Source: Prostheceraeus crozeri
Lineage: Eukaryota; Platyhelminthes; Polycladida; Euryleptidae
Assembly (NCBI GenBank): GCA_907163375.1
Contig: CAJQUW010006363.1
Coordinates: 637,501 to 701,500, forward strand
DNA length: 64,000 nt
Reading direction: 5' to 3'
Shown here: in pieces, positions 58,895-64,000 of the stretch
How positions within the stretch are numbered: position 1 is the stretch's first letter
How the letters are laid out: every line of letters starts with the position of its first letter
Notes under the pieces: model-generated
Database searches by the model: none
What the model was told of the DNA's origin: nothing
What the model saw: only the letters and a program-made list of their open reading frames with translations
Position numbers and translations under genes: made by a program

Positions 58895-61200
58895 AAACTT
58901 ATTTGTTTAAAAGATAACTTAATAAACTTATTTGTTTATTTGTTTAAATTGCTGTGCAGCAATTTAAGACTGCTATTTGATTTTTTTCATCAAAATGCCT
59001 TGCCTTCAGAGCAAAAGCTCAAAATCAATTCGACAATTTTCTTCACGAGAAAATGACTTTTCAATTTAGTCCATGGGTTGGTATGAGTGAAGTCATTCTT
59101 CAACCGATTTATTCAAAAAAATACGGCAAATGCATAATAAATTGTTTGGTCTTCAGTTCGTTCACTGTGAATGATTACAAAGTGTGTTGGACAATAATGA
59201 CAGATATCAGACAGGGAATCTCAGACGTCCCCACTGCCCGTCAAGTTGTTGTGATTCAAACCAAAGAGCAGCATTGACCCATTTACTCTCTTAAGACCTA
59301 AATATATATAAGACAACACATAAATATGTTAGAGATAAATTCGAAGACTGCGGAACAGATATTACCGCTACTGATATTAGCCATTTCACAAATATAAAAA
59401 CTACAATGCATTCTACTGTCATTTTTGAAACATTCTTTCATGCTTCTTCCATATTTAGTTATTGGATTTTCGTAATCTATGGTCAGATATGAATCTATTC
59501 ATTTTTCGAAAGGGGCTGTTCCTTGTGCATGTAATCAAGTGTAAGAGTGCAGTAGTTTTGTCTGTATAGCATGGTCAGAACTTTTATTCTTTCTGCTTCC
59601 TTCAGCCCTTCGCGACGGCATCTCTGAAATCTTGAAATTTTCGGATTTCGGAAATTCAATTCCTTGAAATATATAAGTTTTGAAATCTGCTTTTATGATT
59701 TTCACAACAAATAGTCAATAGTACAAACAGAAATGTTGTTTATAAATATGTTTTGACAATTACAATAACAAATATACTCGTGATAGGCACTTTTGAGGCT
59801 TCATTCGAAGACATTGACGTTTGGAAGTTTGAAACAAAACTTTCTGATTTATGTGTGCTACTACTAGTAAACATATGTACAATGCAGTTGGAACTAAAAT
59901 ATGCGCACGGCATCACACACATCACAGGACCAGCATCACAATCACTGCTGAATACTGAATAAATGTCTATAAGATGGCCATCCTCTGCTGAAATTCAGAT
60001 GTATTCGCAAATTATCTTGTCGATGGTAGTAGAAGACACGAACGTCCGAACAAGTTTGCACTTCGATTCCATCAGTGATTTTCTAGTAATATTGCGTCTA
60101 ATATCTAAATTCGTGAACTGCTTGAAACTGAGTCCTCATTTTTAAGGGTCGATGAAGTGCACTTGATGAACATATAAAATCGAAGTCCTAAACAGAAGTC
60201 GCGAAGGCGCTAATTACATCTTTATTGGCAAAATTATTGTACTTGAGTTTATCTTTTAATTTGTCAGCATGTACATGGATGTTCTATTTGATTGAATCGG
60301 AAAATTTCACCTTCTACGTATTTGAGACTGTATTCAACAAAATTCGATTAACATGTTCAATCAATCTGACATTAATCTTCTTCATGGATTCAACATAATG
60401 TCTTGAAGACCAGAATTTCTGAATCTGAATTGATCAGAAGATATTATCCGAACATAAATCGAAAGCACTAGGTCTGTGGTATGTAAGCTGAGATTGATTG
60501 TGCCCGACCATCCCTAGACAAAGAGTTTTAAACTCGAAACGTCGATAATTAATTGGACAATTTTTGACTGCATGTATTTCTCAAGCCAAATATGAATTTG
60601 TGAATGAATCTTTTGTTTTCAATTAAATTGAATGAAAAACCTCTCGTGTGCCATCGTAAAATAAATGAAATTTTAAACTGGCACCTTTAATTGTTATATA
60701 AGCAAGGCGTGAAAATGTGCTTATTACGACTCTCAGCAGATAACAAAACAATAGCATTTTGACGTATGAAATCCTAGTAACATTTTCTCCAGTAAAGATT
60801 TTGCTATTCAAATGATTTGATTTCAGGTTTTGACGATTATTAATTGTTTTTGTTCGGACACGGAAATTAATAAAGACTCCTTGAATGAAATGTCTAAGGC
60901 CAGCAGGATTAACGGATATAGTAATGGTTTGATTAGGAAACTTCAAGACGAAATCGAAGGAAAGGCAGAGACACACTGAGCCTTTCATTCAATTTCATCT
61001 TTAAGTTAGCGTGATACTAAATCAAATTATAACTGGGATATCCCTTTCACTGCAAAGGGCATCTGGGAATTGACAAGTCGTCTTAATATGATTAACAAGT
61101 CATTACCGGTAAATATTGATGCTAGATTGACTTTCATATCTCTAAAGATGGAGTTAGAGCTCTGATATGGCTCAGAATTAATTAGAAGATCACCATTAGG
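58895..61200. other. No gene recognised
   Basis: AT-rich sequence. Open frames at 59740-60145 and 60623-60988 show no recognisable similarity. A hammerhead-like relic is at 60513-60544. Confidence 0.4.
60513..60544 (+). ncRNA. Hammerhead-like relic
   Basis: CTAGACA, a GAGTT/AACTC hairpin, then GAAAC and GTC resemble a decayed hammerhead core as found in Penelope-like terminal repeats. The first core box is changed. No adjacent element was recognised. Confidence 0.3.
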
Positions 61201-61204
61201 TCTA

Positions 61205-61345
61205 GCTTACATTCTGTTCGCAGTTCGTCATCCGTAATTCGCAGTTCCGTAATTCGTTGATTCAATTCGTTTGCAGCTCGTCGCATGTTCATGCTTCACA
61301 TTTTGAACTGCGAACTTCGACTGCAAACTGCGGGCGACGAGGTGC
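61205..61345. repeat. Degenerate TTCGCAGTTCG-type repeats in both orientations
   Basis: TTCGCAGTTCG, AATTCGCAGTTCCG and related words in the left half face GAACTGCGAACTTCG and GGTGCGAAC in the right half, so the segment can fold back on itself. It may be a small decayed inverted-repeat element. Confidence 0.45.
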
Positions 61346-61512
61346 GAACTTCAGTTGATGTATATTTAGCGGCTATTCAAACTTCAAAGGACATGGATCA
61401 AAATCTCAAAGTATGAGTGTCAACAACTTGTAGAATCAGGTTAGAATCCGTCCGGTTTGTGTGATAGAGAATTTAATAGAAAAAAAGAACAATCAAATAC
61501 ATGCAACAACAA

Positions 61513-61872
61513 TTAAGATGAAATTTGAAAGTTAAATGCTTAAATGTAGGTTTCAAAATGAACCCTACACATGACCACTATTTCATCAACGCGTTCGGAT
61601 AAACATATTCACATCTAACAGTGTATTTGGTGGAGTTTGATGACTGTGATAAGCGCTTGTTTTTCTGTGACTATGCATCAGTTTAGTAATGAGTGACGAC
61701 CATCTGATAAGCGGATTTTGGGTGGCATTAGGTTGCGAATCACTCGCATCTATAGGAGCCCTCTTGATGAAATTAGATGAATAGCTTACACTTGGTTCAT
61801 TTTCATTTTCTCGGCAAGGTCATTGCAGAAATCGGATGCATTTAAGCATTTCACTTTCAAATTTCATCTTAA
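61513..61872. mobile_element. Inverted-repeat element (MITE-like), 360 bp
   Basis: The left end TTAAGATGAAATTTGAAAGT followed by TAAATGCTTAAATG (61513-61546) is mirrored at 61837-61872 with one or two mismatches over about 35 bp. Both ends begin with TTAA. No coding frame is inside. The superfamily is not established. Confidence 0.7.
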
Positions 61873-61874
61873 CT

Positions 61875-62480
61875 TTTTTTGCGTGTGTTTGGATGTTCTT
61901 CCATTAAAACTCCATCACAACTTCAGTTGACGTCGTAGCGAGAGGTTGTCCATCTTCCGCTCGTTTGACAACTGCATCAGTTCCGTATAACTTGATTATC
62001 TGACGAAATACTGTGATTTCATGCGAACTTTTTATATCCACCGATTCGTCTGTACCTGCTCGTTCGACTGATATATTTTTTACATCAATTAATCTCGATT
62101 ACAACTACTTTTAAACTGCTCAACTCATCTCAACTGGTCAATTCTCTTTGTCATGACTTTTCTCCCAAATCATCGAGACTCATGTTTCCTGCCTCCCTGT
62201 CATCACCCACCTCCATGCACAGGTCCACGCTGTTCATGTCATCCGTGATCGGCCGCTGTTACATCATCGTGTACACTTTTTCCCTACACTACTTAGCTAT
62301 AGCGGGATTTATACTTCTTCCGTCCTGCGTCCTCCGTTTTAAAGAGAGATCAATTTTCAAAATATAAAGCGCAGGTTGTAAAAATTGACTCACTCCAAAT
62401 GAGTAATGAAAACGCAGACACTTACGTTTTCTTATGTTCTTATTTATACTAGTTGCGTGCATATGCATCATTTTGACGAC
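61875..62480. other. No gene recognised
   Basis: This lies upstream of the Harbinger transposase and may include the element's 5' part. No terminal inverted repeat was recognised. Confidence 0.35.
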
Positions 62481-62485
62481 GCATC

Positions 62486-63277
62486 GTGATGGAAATTGGT
62501 GACTTTTCTCGTGATCTACCTATAATTATTTCTGTTATACATCGGCTGCGTCAGCGAAGACAACATCGAAGATGGTCTGTACGCCCGATAAATGTAATAA
62601 GGAATATTCAAGGTGAAATTCAATTGGTGAGAGATCTGCGATATCAAGATGAAGAAAGCCATTTTCACTATTTTCGAATGTCAAAGCTTCGGTTTGATCA
62701 ATTATTGGTTAAACTTATTCCATTTTTGAGTACCCATGCTCAAACTCACGCATTGCCAATTGACCCATTGATACGCTTAGCGGTTACCCTTCGAATATTA
62801 TCCACCGGCGATAGCTAGTCAACAGTTGCATTGAGTTTTAGAATAGGTCACGCGACTGTGAATAAAACATTGTATGAAACTTGTGACATTCTTTGGACTG
62901 TTCTAAGAACCGAATTTCTTGCAGTTCCAACAATGGAGAAGTGGCGATCTATCAGTGAAGCATTTGAAAATCAATGGAACTTTCCTAAATGCCTGGGGAG
63001 TATTGATGGGAAGCATATCGCAATTAAGGCTCCAAATAATTCTGGAAGCTCCTATTTCAACTATAAGAATTTCCATTCTATTGTGCTACTTGCCATCGTG
63101 GACGCCAGTTATGCTTTCATCTTAGTTGATATTGGTGCTCCGGGACGCAACAGTGATGGTGGTATTTGGTCGAATTCATCTCTATCATCTTTGGTTGAAT
63201 GCGATGATAATCTACCGAAGTCTGAGTGTGCCTTTCCCTATACATTTGTTGCTTTTGTGGCAAGAAACACTTGTTAA
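62486..63277 (+). pseudogene. PIF/Harbinger transposase (HARBI1-like), truncated
   Basis: The frame opens at an ATG and shows RRWSVRPIN, then YFRMSKLRFDQLLVKLIPFL, then LAVTLRILSTGDS, then SFRIGHATVNKTLYETCDIL. The DDE core follows with CLGSIDGKHIAIKAP (first Asp), SSYFNYKNFHSIVLLAIVDA and GAPGRNSDGGIWSN (second Asp region). One in-frame TAG at 62816-62818 interrupts it between GDS and STVALSF, where Gln is common in the family. Similarity ends at PYTFVA near 63250. The part holding the catalytic Glu is lost, and AT-rich sequence follows. Related host proteins (HARBI1) are domesticated, but the stop and truncation indicate a dead transposon copy. Confidence 0.88.
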
Positions 63278-63299
63278 TCGCGGATACAAATTGTGAGTG

Positions 63300-63770
63300 T
63301 TTAACATATGGTCCGGTTTCAATTCAACAATGATAACTATATATTAATACATCTTTTCTGTAGATTTATAACCTACTTGTAGATTAAAATGAATATAATA
63401 GTTTATCTACTATGTTACAATCATACTGTACAACATTTCGATGTAGATATATAATTATAATATAATTATATTTGATCACTATTGTTTTTATATTAGGTTA
63501 TATTATTGTTTTTTATTTTATTATTATACTATTTATATTATTATCGTACATTTCAATTAATTCTTATAAAGTTATTGTATCATTACACATTATTGATTAT
63601 TAAATTATTACCTATGACTGAAGCGATAATTATACACTTTCTAATATTATACCTAAAAATCCGCTGTATGTATCATGATAAAGAACAACAAATTTTGTAC
63701 AAAAGAATCTATACAATATTAAAACGTTTCAAACAAGAAAATTCAAAACTCACATCAAACTTCAAGTTCT
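63300..63770. other. Very AT-rich spacer
   Basis: TTATTATA-rich sequence lies between the transposase remnant and the facing ORF. The 102-codon open frame at 63506-63814 is low-complexity and unlikely to be real. Confidence 0.5.
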
Positions 63771-63778
63771 TCATTGTA

Positions 63779-64000
63779 TCATTGATAATTGTCACTGTGA
63801 AGTTGAAAATATGATCCTTCGTCTGTGTAAGATATCGGATAGTGATCCTGATTATTCACACGTGAAGTGCTCTCTTGAAATTTTACCATTTCATTCTCTT
63901 CCGCTTCACAGATTACTTCTTGAATGCGGAGTTTGACTCGGGCTTTTGCACCAATAGAGAGCTTATTCATTTGGATGGCAACGGATAGACCAAAGGCTTC
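63779..64000 (-). CDS. Probable MADF/Myb-type accessory protein, C-terminal end
   Basis: The minus-strand frame is open to the window edge and encodes EAFGLSVAIQMNKLSIGAKA followed by RVKLRIQEVICEAEENEMVK. The pattern of FG..VA..L..L, then K..IQ.ii.eA, is that of the C-terminal end of MADF/BESS and related SANT-type DNA-binding proteins. PIF/Harbinger transposons commonly carry a second gene for such a protein, needed for nuclear import and DNA binding of the transposase. It faces the transposase remnant 500 bp away. The MADF domain itself would lie beyond the window, so the call rests on a short stretch and position. Confidence 0.45.
   Translation of the reverse strand, partial: EAFGLSVAIQMNKLSIGAKARVKLRIQEVICEAEENEMVKFQESTSRVNNQDHYPISYTDEGSYFQLHSDNYQ

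Noticed and set aside
60623-60988. 121-codon minus-strand open frame
   Set aside because: No recognisable motif, and composition as expected from AT-rich random sequence.
63506-63814. 102-codon Ile/Leu-rich open frame
   Set aside because: It lies in an extremely AT-rich spacer. Low complexity and overlaps the better-supported minus-strand frame.
1-64000. CRISPR array, operon or prokaryotic defence system
   Set aside because: No regularly spaced repeats, no dense collinear genes and no prokaryotic signals. Splice sites, SINEs and animal transposons show a eukaryotic genome.

Overview
This 64 kb window looks like a piece of an AT-rich invertebrate animal genome. There are no operons, ribosome binding sites or bacterial genes. 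Instead there are spliced-exon signatures, tRNA-derived SINEs, several kinds of non-LTR retrotransposon (LINE), Penelope-like elements with GIY-YIG endonucleases, and DNA transposons of the hAT, piggyBac and PIF/Harbinger superfamilies. The species cannot be named from the sequence. The only host gene I can name is one internal exon of the branched-chain 2-oxoacid dehydrogenase E1 beta subunit (BCKDHB), minus strand at 13207-13378. Two further exons are weak candidates (23093-23227 and 36428-36627, both minus).

Layout. 0.2-3.9 kb: an almost full-length CR1-like LINE on the minus strand (ORF1, endonuclease and RT; one frameshift). 6.1-8.3 kb: a strongly decayed relative. 13.07-13.38 kb: a SINE beside the BCKDHB exon. 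15.7-19.46 kb: a piggyBac transposon whose transposase gene is split by a 1161-bp non-autonomous hAT element. 19.7-20.3 kb: a long-arm foldback element. 20.6-22.56 kb: an older LINE split by a 5'-truncated CR1-like LINE. 25.45-27.4 kb: two LINE fragments. 28.6-29.9 kb: a second hAT-type element. 30.15-31.4 kb: a broken Penelope-like element. 32.02-32.98 kb: a near-perfect palindrome with about 215-nt arms, invaded by a third hAT element. 36.7-38.0 kb: two copies of a small inverted-repeat element, one split by a Penelope-like fragment. 40.58-41.61 kb: a hAT deletion derivative whose ends match the element inside the piggyBac. 41.8-42.8 and 45.0-47.2 kb: RTE-like and zinc-finger-type LINEs, both minus. 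47.8-48.0 kb: a SINE. 48.2-50.8 kb: a decayed hAT-like transposon. 51-55 kb: LINE tails and SINEs. 56.1-56.5 kb: a tandem duplication. 61.5-61.9 kb: an inverted-repeat element. 62.5-64 kb: a PIF/Harbinger transposase fragment facing a probable MADF/Myb-type accessory ORF that runs off the window.

How it fits together. Apart from the BCKDHB exon, the recognisable coding sequence is transposon-derived. The most informative feature is the nesting, which gives a relative order of insertion. At least four insertions are backed by target-site duplications: hAT into piggyBac (8 bp), hAT into the palindrome (8 bp), CR1-like LINE into an older LINE (8 bp), and Penelope-like element into a small inverted-repeat element (14 bp). 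I found no CRISPR array, no rRNA gene, no convincing intact tRNA gene, and no retrovirus or LTR element. Coordinates of element ends are exact where a target-site duplication is given and approximate elsewhere.
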